Notes: generated from the sequence alone by a model not told the origin. 64,000 nt of DNA from an uncultured Allomuricauda sp. (GCF_947501165.1 NZ_CANMUU010000001.1:992001-1056000); one strand, 5' to 3'. Shown: positions 52,889 to 61,985, numbered from the stretch's first letter. Program-made: numbers and translations.

Positions 52889-54155
52889 CTGAATACAAAA
52901 CTTTACCGTTTATATCTTTTAAAGATACGTAATCAATGGCCCCCTTTCCAGTGAAGGTAAAAACCAAGCCCATAATCTTTCCCGTTGCTCCAGTGAATTC
53001 GGTCTCCGTGGCCAAAATATCATTCAAATATAGCTTGAAGGTTCCTTCATGACAGATAATTTTAATGGTTTGCCACTCATCCAGTTTAGCGCCAAGTTTT
53101 GAGAAATCGTTTTCTGTCCCCATTAAAATGGTATCACTTAGTTTTAGATTTAGGTTACTTTCACAGCCTTTATCAATGAGTCCTACCCACGAAACATCCT
53201 TTTCATCAATCCATGTCACTTCCATGTAGGGGCAAGTTAAATTTTGGATATCTTCAAACTTTGCCCTGGTCTCAAGTACGAATGACTGGCTTTGAAGATT
53301 TTCAAATTCCCTAATATTAAAAAAAGACAGAATCAAATTCTGTTTTGGGTCGTAGCCAGCTTTTTGTAAATCTAGTTCCTCAACTTTCAAATTCCCTTCC
53401 GATATGATGTTTTCTTGATTTGGATAAAATGGAATATCCTGCATCCTCTTCGATTTCGCTGTGGCGAACCAGCCGTCAGTTTTGACATGAACACGTGTTT
53501 TTTTGATGACACTGTCGTTGGCAATCAACTTCGCCCAATGGAAGCCTGGATAATAATAGATTTCTGAAAAGTTTTTCTTTTCTGGACGTATAGCTGACTT
53601 ATGCATCGGATTCCAAGAACGCTGTATAAAAAAGCTATCTGCTTCAATTCCAGTCAGGTCATAAGAAAAAATGACCGAGTTGGGTACATTGAAGGCTACT
53701 GTTTTATTGGCCGAGAAAGAAACTCCTTCGGGAATTACGATTTCTTTCTTTTTTTTAACCAGGGATATCAAAAGAAATGTCAACGCCGCAACACCCAAAA
53801 CCGATAGGACTAAAAGTGGTCTTGAAAAGCGTTTCTCGGGCTTAGCCTGGGTTGACGTAGGTTGTGAGAAGCTGTTCCCTTGATCCTGCCGAAAAGCATT
53901 CCAATTTTCAAAATCAACTAAAGAGACCAAAGCATCCAAAGTGCTGGGGTGTGGCATTTTACTGAAGTCGCCTTTCCAAAGCCGTTTCATAGTGGATAGA
54001 CTTATACGGATATTGGTCCTCTCCTCAATTAAGTCCGCCAAGTAATTCAAGTCCCTTTGTCCGAGAGTCTGTTTTGTTGATGCTTTTTCAGGAAAGTATC
54101 TGCCCATAATTTGGGCAATGCAACTATTCAATAAGTCTTTTTCAGCAGCGGTCAT
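52869..54155 (-). CDS. Membrane-tethered HTH regulator with lectin-like ectodomain
   Basis: 428 residues. Cytoplasmic N-terminal region (1-95) with an HTH-like block 'ISLSTMKRLWKGDF' and 'MPHPSTLDALVSLV'. One membrane helix (about 112-132). Periplasmic part: a beta-sandwich segment (140-235), then a concanavalin/LamG-like domain (about 285-428, 'SFVLETRAKFED', 'EWQTIKIICHEGTFKLYLND', 'IDYVSLKDINGKVLYSDEF'). The N-terminal type is seen in Bacteroidota one-component regulators, while the ectodomain is the sensor. It heads a three-gene operon and faces a secreted protein with a similar fold. Likely senses a polymer or glycan (inference). Confidence 0.75.
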   Translation of the reverse strand: MTAAEKDLLNSCIAQIMGRYFPEKASTKQTLGQRDLNYLADLIEERTNIRISLSTMKRLWKGDFSKMPHPSTLDALVSLVDFENWNAFRQDQGNSFSQPTSTQAKPEKRFSRPLLVLSVLGVAALTFLLISLVKKKKEIVIPEGVSFSANKTVAFNVPNSVIFSYDLTGIEADSFFIQRSWNPMHKSAIRPEKKNFSEIYYYPGFHWAKLIANDSVIKKTRVHVKTDGWFATAKSKRMQDIPFYPNQENIISEGNLKVEELDLQKAGYDPKQNLILSFFNIREFENLQSQSFVLETRAKFEDIQNLTCPYMEVTWIDEKDVSWVGLIDKGCESNLNLKLSDTILMGTENDFSKLGAKLDEWQTIKIICHEGTFKLYLNDILATETEFTGATGKIMGLVFTFTGKGAIDYVSLKDINGKVLYSDEFNDR

Positions 54156-54254
54156 ATTGTGAATTCAAAAATGAACGGGATTTGGATTATAAATAAACGG
54201 TTTTTGATGGTTTGTTACAGTAAGATCTATCTGAATTTTGAAAAAAACAACCAC

Positions 54255-55385
54255 ATGAAGCGTTTTAACAGAAAAATTGATTGGACCACACTTGTACTTC
54301 TGATATTGATTTCTAGTGAAGCGATGTTTGCGCAAAAAATCGAGTTCACCTCAGAAAATTGGAAGATAATTGATAACGAGAACAACCAAAACCTTGATTT
54401 TTACACAACCAATTATAAAGGGAAAAAAGCTTTGCGGTTGGGAAGGCACAAGATAGCCAAACTAGAGGGGAAATCTTTCCAGAATTTTGTTCTTGAAATA
54501 GACATTGCTGGCAAAGCCATGCCAGGCGTGGGTTTTCATGCGAAGGATTTATTTGATTACGAGTTTTTTTATTGTAGAGTGTTTTCTGGCGGGAAGGAAG
54601 ATGCGCTCCAATATGCTCCCGTGTACAATGCCGCTCTACCATGGCAGATATACAACATGCCGATTTATGAAACAAAAGCTGAGTTCAAACCAGAAGAATG
54701 GTTCCATTTGCGAGTAGAGGTGTTTGATAAAAAGATGAGAGCATTTATCAATGATGAAAAAAGTCCAAATATGGAAGTGGAACTCTTACAGGATGAGATG
54801 GGAGAAGGTTTTTTGTTTTTAAAGACCAGTTTTGCTGAAGCCTATTTTGCCAATATTGAAGTCAAGGAATTGACGACTCCATTTTCGATTAAGGAAGTCA
54901 AGAATCCAAATTCGTATTTGACGGACTGGCAAATCTCAGAGCAATTGGAAGGCAATATCTACACCCAGAGGCAATATTATGAATGGTTGAATGATGCTGA
55001 AAAAAGCCATACATGGAAAAACATCAAAGCAGGTAAAGATGGAATCGTGAATTTGGCACGTTACTTTGACCATCCCAAGGAGTCTATTTTTGCGAAAACC
55101 AATATTGTTTCGGAATCGGACCGAGAGACTACTTTGGCTTTTGATTACACCCAGGTTTTATTGATGGTCTTAAACGATCAGGTGGTATTTTTTGGCCGTG
55201 AACTCGACACAGGTAATTTTATGCGTGTGATGGATGGTGAGGAAAAAATACAGTTATCCTTAAAAGAGGGTGACAACAAACTGGTGTTCTGGATACGATC
55301 GGATGACGAGTGGCAAGATGCAAATCCTCGTTATTTGGGAAGAAAACAAGCTATGAACTGGGGTTTCATCGCACGACTGGAATAA
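54255..55385 (+). CDS. Secreted concanavalin-like (DUF1080-type) protein
   Basis: 376 residues from ATG 54255; the frame open to 54159 has no signal peptide. Signal peptide ends at 'EAMFAQ'. Residues ~20-195 form a LamG/DUF1080-like sandwich ('SFQNFVLEIDIAGKAMPGVG', 'EWFHLRVEVFDKKMRAFIND', 'YFANIEVKEL'). The C-terminal half is a second beta domain ('RETTLAFDYTQVLLMVLNDQ'). Such proteins often act on or bind carbohydrates. Divergent by 99 bases from the sensor gene with the similar ectodomain. Confidence 0.72.
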   Translation: MKRFNRKIDWTTLVLLILISSEAMFAQKIEFTSENWKIIDNENNQNLDFYTTNYKGKKALRLGRHKIAKLEGKSFQNFVLEIDIAGKAMPGVGFHAKDLFDYEFFYCRVFSGGKEDALQYAPVYNAALPWQIYNMPIYETKAEFKPEEWFHLRVEVFDKKMRAFINDEKSPNMEVELLQDEMGEGFLFLKTSFAEAYFANIEVKELTTPFSIKEVKNPNSYLTDWQISEQLEGNIYTQRQYYEWLNDAEKSHTWKNIKAGKDGIVNLARYFDHPKESIFAKTNIVSESDRETTLAFDYTQVLLMVLNDQVVFFGRELDTGNFMRVMDGEEKIQLSLKEGDNKLVFWIRSDDEWQDANPRYLGRKQAMNWGFIARLE

Positions 55386-55394
55386 AAATAACCC

Positions 55395-55847
55395 TCAGCC
55401 AGAAATCTTTTTGATGTAATGGACCAGAACATCTTCTTTTTGGAAGCCCAGTTTTTGGTGAAAGTCCTGAGCTGCAGTATTCCAATCCCAGGTATCTGAG
55501 CCAATTTCGGAACAGCCTTGAAGTTTGGTCCAATGTTCGCCTTTTTTAAATAGAAGTTTGGCAAGCCCTTGTTTTCGATAATCGGAATCCACATATATGG
55601 CTTCAACATAGCCTACTGGAGAGGTTTTCGAACCCTCCACGTAGTCTGTTCTTATGGAAACCGTGACAAATCCAATGGAAATGTTCCCCAACTTTGCCAT
55701 AAAAGTCTTGTACTTTGGGTTATCTGCCATGCGCTTTAGCTCAAATTCCGTTTCCTCAGCGGGATAATCCTTAAAGAGTATCAGGGACATATCGAGCCAA
55801 GATTGAAAATCGGAAGGTGTATAATCGACTATAGCGAGACTATCCAT
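55395..55847 (-). CDS. GNAT acetyltransferase resembling aminoglycoside 6'-N-acetyltransferase
   Basis: 150 residues. GNAT motif A 'AIYVDSDYRKQGLAKLLFKK' binds acetyl-CoA. 'SIRTDYVEGSKTSPVGYVEA', 'GSDTWDWNTAAQDFHQKLGF' follow the pattern of chromosomal AAC(6') enzymes such as those of Salmonella. Natural substrate may be different; resistance is not proven by this. A lone gene 9 bases from a convergent gene. Confidence 0.8.
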   Translation of the reverse strand: MDSLAIVDYTPSDFQSWLDMSLILFKDYPAEETEFELKRMADNPKYKTFMAKLGNISIGFVTVSIRTDYVEGSKTSPVGYVEAIYVDSDYRKQGLAKLLFKKGEHWTKLQGCSEIGSDTWDWNTAAQDFHQKLGFQKEDVLVHYIKKISG

Positions 55848-55895
55848 AAGGATTTCAATAAAAAAGGATATTAAAAACCAGCTCTTACTAAAGTA

Positions 55896-56375
55896 TTATA
55901 GGGTTCTTAGATATTCCGCCAAATCACGCGCTTCATCCTCTGTGAGGTTTTGATTTAACATGATCGCATTGTTGTATTCTTTCAATAAAGCTTTAGCAAT
56001 AGGGTCTTCTTTAAGCATACCATCAGGATTCAGTATCATGTTCATCACCCATTCCGGACTTCTTCGTTCATACACACCTTTCATAGCAGGTCCAATCATA
56101 CGTTGGTCCACCATGTGGCAGGCCACACAAATAGCGTTGAACTGAGCTTCTCCACGGGCCGCCATCTCGGTATCGATTTCATCCGGAAAAGATACTTCTT
56201 TGATTGGGCCAATCCCTTTGTTGTTCAAATCTACCGGAACGCCTTGATTGGCTACCGTTTTTTTATCTTCGGATTTAGTGCGGCTTACTTCAAAACCGTC
56301 TTTTTTCTCTTCTTTTTTTCCTCCGCAGCTTACAACAAATGCTCCAAGAGCCAGTAATAGGATTGCTTTTTTCAT
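55896..56375 (-). CDS. Monoheme cytochrome c lipoprotein
   Basis: 159 residues. Lipobox VVSC (Cys17), charged linker, then a class I cytochrome c domain with heme motif 'CVACH' (Cys83, Cys86, His87) and probable Met ligand in 'LNPDGMLKEDPIAK'. The end 'EDEARDLAEYLRTL' is typical. A periplasmic electron carrier, partner unknown. Confidence 0.93.
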   Translation of the reverse strand: MKKAILLLALGAFVVSCGGKKEEKKDGFEVSRTKSEDKKTVANQGVPVDLNNKGIGPIKEVSFPDEIDTEMAARGEAQFNAICVACHMVDQRMIGPAMKGVYERRSPEWVMNMILNPDGMLKEDPIAKALLKEYNNAIMLNQNLTEDEARDLAEYLRTL

Positions 56376-56440
56376 GGTGATTGCTTCAAATTGGATATGA
56401 CATTAACGAAGACACTAAGATAGGGAATAGCAGGTAAATG

Positions 56441-57406
56441 CTAACTGGAGTTTTTCATGAAAAACTCCAAGGCTCTTTTTTCTGTGTAGGTGATGTTGTT
56501 TTTCCCCCAAAACCCAACATGTCCTCCATAGGCAGGAACTTCCAAATACAAGTGATGGTTTTTATCAGCTTCTTCATAAGGATAGCAGGTAGCTCCAAGG
56601 AAAGAATCATTCTTGGCATTGATGATTAAGGCTGGTATGTCAATTGTTTTAAGAAATTGAAGAGAGCTACAACTTGTGTAGTAATCCATGGCATCCTTAA
56701 AATTATGGGCCTTACTGGTATACACATCATCAAAATCCTTTAGAGTGATTATTGATTTGATTTCAGCATCTGAGATTAACTCGGGGAAGAGTTTTTGTTT
56801 CTGACGAAGTTTTTGAAGTAGGTTTCTTTTAAAACGCTTAGCATAGAGCATATTTTTGGAAGAAAGCAATTGCTCGCATGAAGAATGAAGATCGCAAGGT
56901 ACAGAGACAGCTACTGCAGCTTTGATTTCCTTGGGTATCCCTTCTTGTTCTCCCAAATATTTCAGCAACAAGTTACCGCCCAAACTAAAGCCTTTGATAT
57001 GGATTGAAGCATACTTTTTGTTTTCTAAAATATGATTGATGACTTCTATTAAATCTTCCGTAGCTCCAGAATGGTATGACCTGTATAATTGATTAGGTTC
57101 GCCACTGCAGCCTCTAAAGTTGACCGCGCATGCATCAAATTCATTGGCATTGAACAGTTTAGCACTACCAGTTATGTAGTGTCGTTGGGCGTCTCCTTCC
57201 AATCCATGAAGTAGAATGACCAGTCTGTCTGAATTGCTTCTTGAAAAACTCCAATCCAAGTCTAAAAAGTCGCCATCCATAAGTTCAATTCTTTCCCTTT
57301 GCTGATTAAAGTCATTTACTTGCCTTACTAGACCAGCATATATGGTTGAGATATGGCCGTTCTTGAAAAAATGGGGAGGACTATACCTGGAAGTAACTAA
57401 GGGCAT
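56441..57406 (-). CDS. YheT-family alpha/beta hydrolase
   Basis: 321 residues. 'FFKNGHISTIYAGLVRQ' at the N-terminus and 'LVILLHGLEGDAQRHYITG' match the YheT/ABHD group. Nucleophile Ser lies in 'IKGFSLGGNLLLKYLG', His in 'PAYGGHVGFWGKN'. Probably an esterase or lipase of unknown substrate. It overlaps the bestrophin stop by one base (TAATG), so the two are co-expressed. Confidence 0.88.
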   Translation of the reverse strand: MPLVTSRYSPPHFFKNGHISTIYAGLVRQVNDFNQQRERIELMDGDFLDLDWSFSRSNSDRLVILLHGLEGDAQRHYITGSAKLFNANEFDACAVNFRGCSGEPNQLYRSYHSGATEDLIEVINHILENKKYASIHIKGFSLGGNLLLKYLGEQEGIPKEIKAAVAVSVPCDLHSSCEQLLSSKNMLYAKRFKRNLLQKLRQKQKLFPELISDAEIKSIITLKDFDDVYTSKAHNFKDAMDYYTSCSSLQFLKTIDIPALIINAKNDSFLGATCYPYEEADKNHHLYLEVPAYGGHVGFWGKNNITYTEKRALEFFMKNSS

Positions 57407-58422
57407 TAATACAAAATATTGTCTTTGGGTTTAACGGGCTCAGGTAGCTCTTGTTCATCAAGCATGTCCCTTAGGTCAATTTCAATGGTTCGGCACAATG
57501 CGGTCATTGGTACGTCATTGATCCTACCTTCAAAGGGGTCTTCGCTATTGTCCCCAACGGTTTCCATTGTGACAAAAATCCAAGAAATCAAAACGGAGAA
57601 TGGAATTTGTAGAAAAATCAACCAATCCATACCATCTACGCCAAAATCCTGGTTGTGCGCCTCGAAAACATTGAGCAGACCAAAAGGTACCAATAACACG
57701 AAAATCCATGTGAACACCTTTGAAAAAAAAGCATACTGTCTGGGGAAAGGGGTGTTTTTTATGCGTTCGCACTTTCCTTGTAAATTGTAGAACTCCTCTA
57801 AAACTGCTTGTAATTGGATTTCCTGAAAACCGTCAATCACTCCATCCTCCCTTAGTTTGGTCACATCAAGGGCTTGATTTTTTACCAAATGGGTGGCCGG
57901 ATTGACTCTTTTTTTCAGATCACTGAACTCCCGCATGCTCACAAAATGATAGGCTTCGTTGCAGGAGATGTTTCGTTCGCCGTGTTTATCAAAAACACGC
58001 TCAACCGCCTTACCTTCCTTAATACTCCAAGATCTTGGCTGCCTCAGTTGAACCCGTAAAGCATTCAGCCAAGCGACATGTCGAAGAATCATTTGTTGTT
58101 GCATTTTTTTGTCTGCTTCAGGGTCATCTGACTGAACAAAGGAGAGCACCCTTATACCCCAGGTTCTACTATAGTTGACAATGCCCCCCCAAATTTTTCT
58201 GCCTTCCCAAAAACGGTCGTAGCTCTGGCTATTTTTAAAACCAATATAGAAAGAGACCGCTATGCCAATTACGGTAAGGGGCTGAAAGGGAAGGTCAATA
58301 AATGTCCAATCCAAACCGTAGTAGACACCAAAAATTACAAGGGCATATAGGGTAAAAAAGATTAGGTTCTTCCAACTATATCTGAGAACGATTTCCCAAC
58401 TGATATTGCGTTTAATGTACAT
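57406..58422 (-). CDS. Bestrophin-family anion channel
   Basis: 338 residues with four membrane helices. Bacterial bestrophin pattern: 'WKNLIFFTLYALVIFG', 'FYIGFKNSQSYDRFWEGRKI', 'NSEDPFEGRINDVPMTALCR'. Family members form pentameric anion channels; some bacterial ones conduct cations. First gene in a unit with the hydrolase. Confidence 0.92.
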   Translation of the reverse strand: MYIKRNISWEIVLRYSWKNLIFFTLYALVIFGVYYGLDWTFIDLPFQPLTVIGIAVSFYIGFKNSQSYDRFWEGRKIWGGIVNYSRTWGIRVLSFVQSDDPEADKKMQQQMILRHVAWLNALRVQLRQPRSWSIKEGKAVERVFDKHGERNISCNEAYHFVSMREFSDLKKRVNPATHLVKNQALDVTKLREDGVIDGFQEIQLQAVLEEFYNLQGKCERIKNTPFPRQYAFFSKVFTWIFVLLVPFGLLNVFEAHNQDFGVDGMDWLIFLQIPFSVLISWIFVTMETVGDNSEDPFEGRINDVPMTALCRTIEIDLRDMLDEQELPEPVKPKDNILY

Positions 58423-58511
58423 TTGGACAGATTATGAACTAAAATAAAGAAATCTTATCTTTTCGAAGCGGGTTCTAACAAACTAAGATGCCTTTATTGT
58501 ACTTTTAGGTA

Positions 58512-58787
58512 ATGGTTATGAGAACAAAAAAATGCGAACACCTTGAGGCAATCACTGAAGTTAAGCGAGCGGATAAATACGAATGTGCTGAGTGTGTAAA
58601 AACTGGAGACCGATGGGTCCACTTAAGAACCTGCCAAGACTGCGGAATTACGTTATGCTGTGATAGCTCACCTAACAAACATGCCAGTAAACATGCTGCT
58701 TCTCATAATCATCATGTCATTAGTTCTGCGGAACCCAATGAGAACTGGTTGTGGTGTTATGAACATAAGGCGATTGCGAAGTATTAA
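58512..58787 (+). CDS. UBP-type zinc finger protein
   Basis: 91 residues, a single ZnF-UBP domain. Zinc-binding Cys and His: 'CEHL', 'CAECVKTGDRWVHLRTCQDC', 'CCDSSPNKHASKHAASHNHH'. In eukaryotes this fold binds free ubiquitin C-termini; stand-alone bacterial forms have no ubiquitin partner and no known role. Starts at ATG 58512 (or 58518). A near -7 box TACTTTTA sits just upstream. Confidence 0.88.
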   Translation: MVMRTKKCEHLEAITEVKRADKYECAECVKTGDRWVHLRTCQDCGITLCCDSSPNKHASKHAASHNHHVISSAEPNENWLWCYEHKAIAKY

Positions 58788-58805
58788 GTTGACAGAGAAA
58801 ACAGG

Positions 58806-59783
58806 TTAATCCTTAGGATAGACCTCCAAAAGTTTTGTCTGTTCCTCAATGGCTTCCTTAAATTCTGTTTTTAAGGATTGCACCAGTTCTGATACCGGCA
58901 TAACATTTTCAATGGTGGTTACGCCCTGACCAGCAGACCATATCGTTTTCCAAGCTTTAGCTTCGGTATCCAGTTCCTTGCCAAAATCAATCTTTTGGTC
59001 TTTTTTCAAATCTTCTTCAGAAATTCCAGCAGCTTGTAAACTTGCAGCTAAGAAATTGGCGTGCACTCCTGAAATGGCAGCGGTATAGACCACATCACTT
59101 GCCCCTGAATCAATAATCATCTGCCTATACTCTTCAGGCGCCTTGCTTTCATCGGAATTAATGAAACGAGTACCCATATATGCTAAATCGGCACCCATTT
59201 GCATCGCGGATGCCACGTCCCTACCGGTGCTTATACATCCAGAGAGCAAAATAGTTTTGTCAAAAAATTGCTTAACCTCTGCTATCAAACTCATGGGATT
59301 AATACTCCCAGCATGTCCCCCAGCTCCTGCGGCAACCAAAATGAGACCATCTACTCCTGCCTGCGCAGCCTTCTGTGCATGTCTTTTTTTGATGACATCA
59401 TGAAAAACCAATCCACCGTAACTATGAACCGCATCCACAACCTGACTTACCGCACCCAACGAAGTAATGATTAAGGGCACTTGATGTTTGATGCACAACT
59501 TCAAATCCGCTTCCAATCTGGGGTTGGTCGGATGTACGATGAGGTTTACTCCAAAGGGAGCGGGTTTCTTCCCAGTTTCGTCCTCAAAAGCTTTTAAAGA
59601 GGTTTTTATCTCAATCAACCACTCCTCAAATCCTTCGCTGCTTCTTTGGTTTAGTGCCGGAAACGTCCCTACTATTCCATTTTTGCAACACTCAATCACC
59701 AATTTTGGACCGGAGATTAAAAACATGGGGGCTGCTACCACTGGCAACGCAAGATCTTTGATGAATTCAGCTTTTTGAGACAT
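58806..59783 (-). CDS. Nitronate monooxygenase (2-nitropropane dioxygenase-like)
   Basis: 325 residues, FMN-binding TIM barrel. 'LPVVAAPMFLISGPKLVIEC', 'VFHDVIKKRHAQKAAQAGVD', 'GAGGHAGSINPMSLI', 'ISTGRDVASAMQMGADLAYM' are class I NMO motifs. It oxidises toxic alkyl nitronates; related enoyl-ACP-reductase-like proteins are the alternative. Confidence 0.92.
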   Translation of the reverse strand: MSQKAEFIKDLALPVVAAPMFLISGPKLVIECCKNGIVGTFPALNQRSSEGFEEWLIEIKTSLKAFEDETGKKPAPFGVNLIVHPTNPRLEADLKLCIKHQVPLIITSLGAVSQVVDAVHSYGGLVFHDVIKKRHAQKAAQAGVDGLILVAAGAGGHAGSINPMSLIAEVKQFFDKTILLSGCISTGRDVASAMQMGADLAYMGTRFINSDESKAPEEYRQMIIDSGASDVVYTAAISGVHANFLAASLQAAGISEEDLKKDQKIDFGKELDTEAKAWKTIWSAGQGVTTIENVMPVSELVQSLKTEFKEAIEEQTKLLEVYPKD

Positions 59784-59845
59784 GGTTTCGTGTTAAAGTA
59801 TCATTAAAAATAAGTCGATTTTTGGGATAGATGGGTATCTATATC

Positions 59846-59853
59846 CAAAACTA
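59846..59853 (-). promoter_or_regulatory. -7 promoter element TAGTTTTG for nitronate monooxygenase
   Basis: Exact TAnnTTTG match on the minus strand, 62 bases before ATG 59783; a longer leader than the other cases. Confidence 0.3.
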
Positions 59854-59897
59854 TGATAATTTTACAATTATTATGCATGCATAACAAATAACCGACT

Positions 59898-60371
59898 ATG
59901 TTTTTTAAGGAATTTGATATTCGATGGAGCGATTTGGATGCCAATCGACACTTGGCCAATTCGGCATACATTAATTATATGAGCCACACCCGAATGGCTT
60001 ATCTCGGAATTTTGGGGTTTAATCAGAAATCCATGGCCAAACACAACATTGGCCCAGTGGTCTTTTACGAACATATGTACTACTTCAAGGAAGTTTTCCC
60101 TGGAAAACCGATAAAGGTCTCCTTAGGTCTTCAAGGGTTGAGTGAGGATGGAATGTTCTTTGAATTTGAACACAATTTTTACGACAACGACGGGAAAAAC
60201 TTTGCACGATGTGAAATGATGGGAGCATGGATGGATTTAAAAGAACGTAAACTCATCGGTCTTCCACAAGAATTTTTGGATGCCTTTGGTAAAATGGAAA
60301 AGGAAGCTAGCTTTAAAGTCTTGACCAAAGCGGATACTAGAAAGTTTGCTAAAATCCCAAAGGATTTGTAA
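59898..60371 (+). CDS. Hotdog-fold acyl-CoA thioesterase
   Basis: 157 residues. 4HBT-type motif 'DIRWSDLDANRHLANSAYIN' with catalytic-type Asp, then the hotdog helix. The end 'MMGAWMDLKERKLIGLPQEF' is typical. Probably hydrolyses acyl-CoA or an acyl-ACP; substrate unknown. Stop lies 3 bases from the convergent modC. Confidence 0.9.
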   Translation: MFFKEFDIRWSDLDANRHLANSAYINYMSHTRMAYLGILGFNQKSMAKHNIGPVVFYEHMYYFKEVFPGKPIKVSLGLQGLSEDGMFFEFEHNFYDNDGKNFARCEMMGAWMDLKERKLIGLPQEFLDAFGKMEKEASFKVLTKADTRKFAKIPKDL

Positions 60372-60374
60372 AAG

Positions 60375-61247
60375 CTATTTTTTGTAGACGTTCGGTTTAA
60401 AATCATTGGAGGCCAAAACAATTCTATCACCCTTTTGAATGGATTTACCCTGTTTTTGGGAGAAAGACATTTTCAGAACATGGTTTTGAACAAGAAGTTG
60501 AGCGATAAAAGAATTACCACTAGATTCAATGGACAGTACTTCTGCAGTTACTTTAAAGTCTTCATTGATTTCCTTTGAAGCAAACAGTTGGTGGGGATGG
60601 CCTTGTTCAACTATTTTACCGTGGTGGAGTTCTATAACCCAATCAGATAGCTTAATGATTTCCTCAACATTATGACTCACCAAAATGGTGGTCAATTTGT
60701 ACTCTTTATGGGCTTCCAAGAGATGTTTTTGCAATTTTCTTCTGATGTTATCGTCAAGAGCGGAAAGGGGTTCGTCCAAGAGCAAGATGTTTGGTTGTTG
60801 AGCTAAAGCTCTGGCCAGTGCCACACGTTGTTGTTGTCCTCCAGAAAGGTTTTTTGGTTTTTTATGCTTCAAATCTCCAAGCTCGTTCAATTCTATAAGA
60901 TGCTGCAGGTTGCTATTTTTTCTCTTACCAGCAGCAAATTGTAAATTTTCAAGCACCGTCATATGGGGAAAAAGGGCATAGTCTTGAAAAACAAAACCAA
61001 CATTTCTTTCTTGAGGTTTTAAGTTGATGACTTTAGGCTCTGATTGAAACCATATTTTTTCGTGTACCGAAATTCTGCCTTTATCAGGTTGAAGCAACCC
61101 GGCCAAAATACGAAGTAAAGATGTTTTGCCTGCTCCAGATTCTCCAAACAGGGCCACCATTTGACCTTCTTCTATGGTAAAAACCACATCGAGAACCATG
61201 TTGCCAGAGGGTGAGTCGAGTTTCTTTTGGATTTGAATATCCATCAT
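60375..61247 (-). CDS. modC: Molybdate ABC transporter ATP-binding protein
   Basis: 290 residues from ATG 61247 (ATGA overlap with modB). Walker A 'GESGAGKTSLLR', signature 'LSGGQQQRVALARAL', Walker B 'LLLDEPLSALD', and a C-terminal TOBE domain ('SSGNSFIAQLLVQNHVLKMS'). It powers molybdate uptake with ModB and ModA. Tungstate is an alternative substrate. Confidence 0.94.
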   Translation of the reverse strand: MMDIQIQKKLDSPSGNMVLDVVFTIEEGQMVALFGESGAGKTSLLRILAGLLQPDKGRISVHEKIWFQSEPKVINLKPQERNVGFVFQDYALFPHMTVLENLQFAAGKRKNSNLQHLIELNELGDLKHKKPKNLSGGQQQRVALARALAQQPNILLLDEPLSALDDNIRRKLQKHLLEAHKEYKLTTILVSHNVEEIIKLSDWVIELHHGKIVEQGHPHQLFASKEINEDFKVTAEVLSIESSGNSFIAQLLVQNHVLKMSFSQKQGKSIQKGDRIVLASNDFKPNVYKK

Positions 61248-61915
61248 TTCCAAAAGGGTTTAATATATCTACCATTTATAAGATAAACCGAAAGTAGAAT
61301 GGCAAATGTGGTTATAAAAAGAATGGCAGAATAAAAGTTGGCCGCCGCATAATTCAAGGCTTCAACCTCATCATAAATAGCAATGGATGCCACTTTGGTG
61401 ACTTCTGGAATGTTTCCGCCAATCATCAAAACAACACCAAATTCCCCAATGGTATGTGCAAAGGCCAAGACAATTCCAGTCAGTACTGCTGGTTTTATGT
61501 TGGGCAATAATACTTTTGTCAAAGTTTCCCACTTGGATTTTCCCATTAAATACGAAGCTTCTTTTAGAGAAGGTGAAATACTGGAAAGGCCCGATTGAAT
61601 GGGGTGCACCATAAAAGGCAAACTGTATAGGATGGAGGCCAAAACCAGCCCAGGAAAAGAGAAAACCAGTTTTATTCCGAACCAATCGTTGAGCCAATTT
61701 CCAAAGGCATTTCCTGGACTAAATGCAACCAGAAAGTAGAACCCAAGTACTGTAGGAGGTAAAACCAAAGGCATGCTGACCAAGGTTTCGATGACAGGTT
61801 TCAATTTTGATTTGGTTTGTGCCAACCACGAAGCTAAAGGGATGGAAATGATGAGCAGCAAAAATGTGGTGACCAAGGCCAATTTTAAAGTAAGTAGCAA
61901 AGGGTCCCAAATCAT
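61244..61915 (-). CDS. modB: Molybdate ABC transporter permease
   Basis: 223 residues, five or six membrane helices. 'SMPLVLPPTVLGFYFLVAFS' and the coupling motif 'GIVLAFAHTIGEFGVVLMIG' match ModB. Start ATG 61915. It is separated from modA by 70 bases that hold a hairpin. Confidence 0.94.
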   Translation of the reverse strand: MIWDPLLLTLKLALVTTFLLLIISIPLASWLAQTKSKLKPVIETLVSMPLVLPPTVLGFYFLVAFSPGNAFGNWLNDWFGIKLVFSFPGLVLASILYSLPFMVHPIQSGLSSISPSLKEASYLMGKSKWETLTKVLLPNIKPAVLTGIVLAFAHTIGEFGVVLMIGGNIPEVTKVASIAIYDEVEALNYAAANFYSAILFITTFAILLSVYLINGRYIKPFWK

Positions 61916-61949
61916 AGATTTCGGTTGTAAATTAGGTTGTACAATTTAG

Positions 61950-61973
61950 CCATTTTAAAACGACTTTAAATGG
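61950..61973 (-). other. Hairpin between modA and modB
   Basis: CCATTTTAAA...TTTAAATGG (61950-61959 with 61965-61973, one bulge). No T-tract; may stabilise the modA transcript end or reduce expression of modBC. Confidence 0.3.
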
Positions 61974-61985
61974 GCCTAAGCGAAT

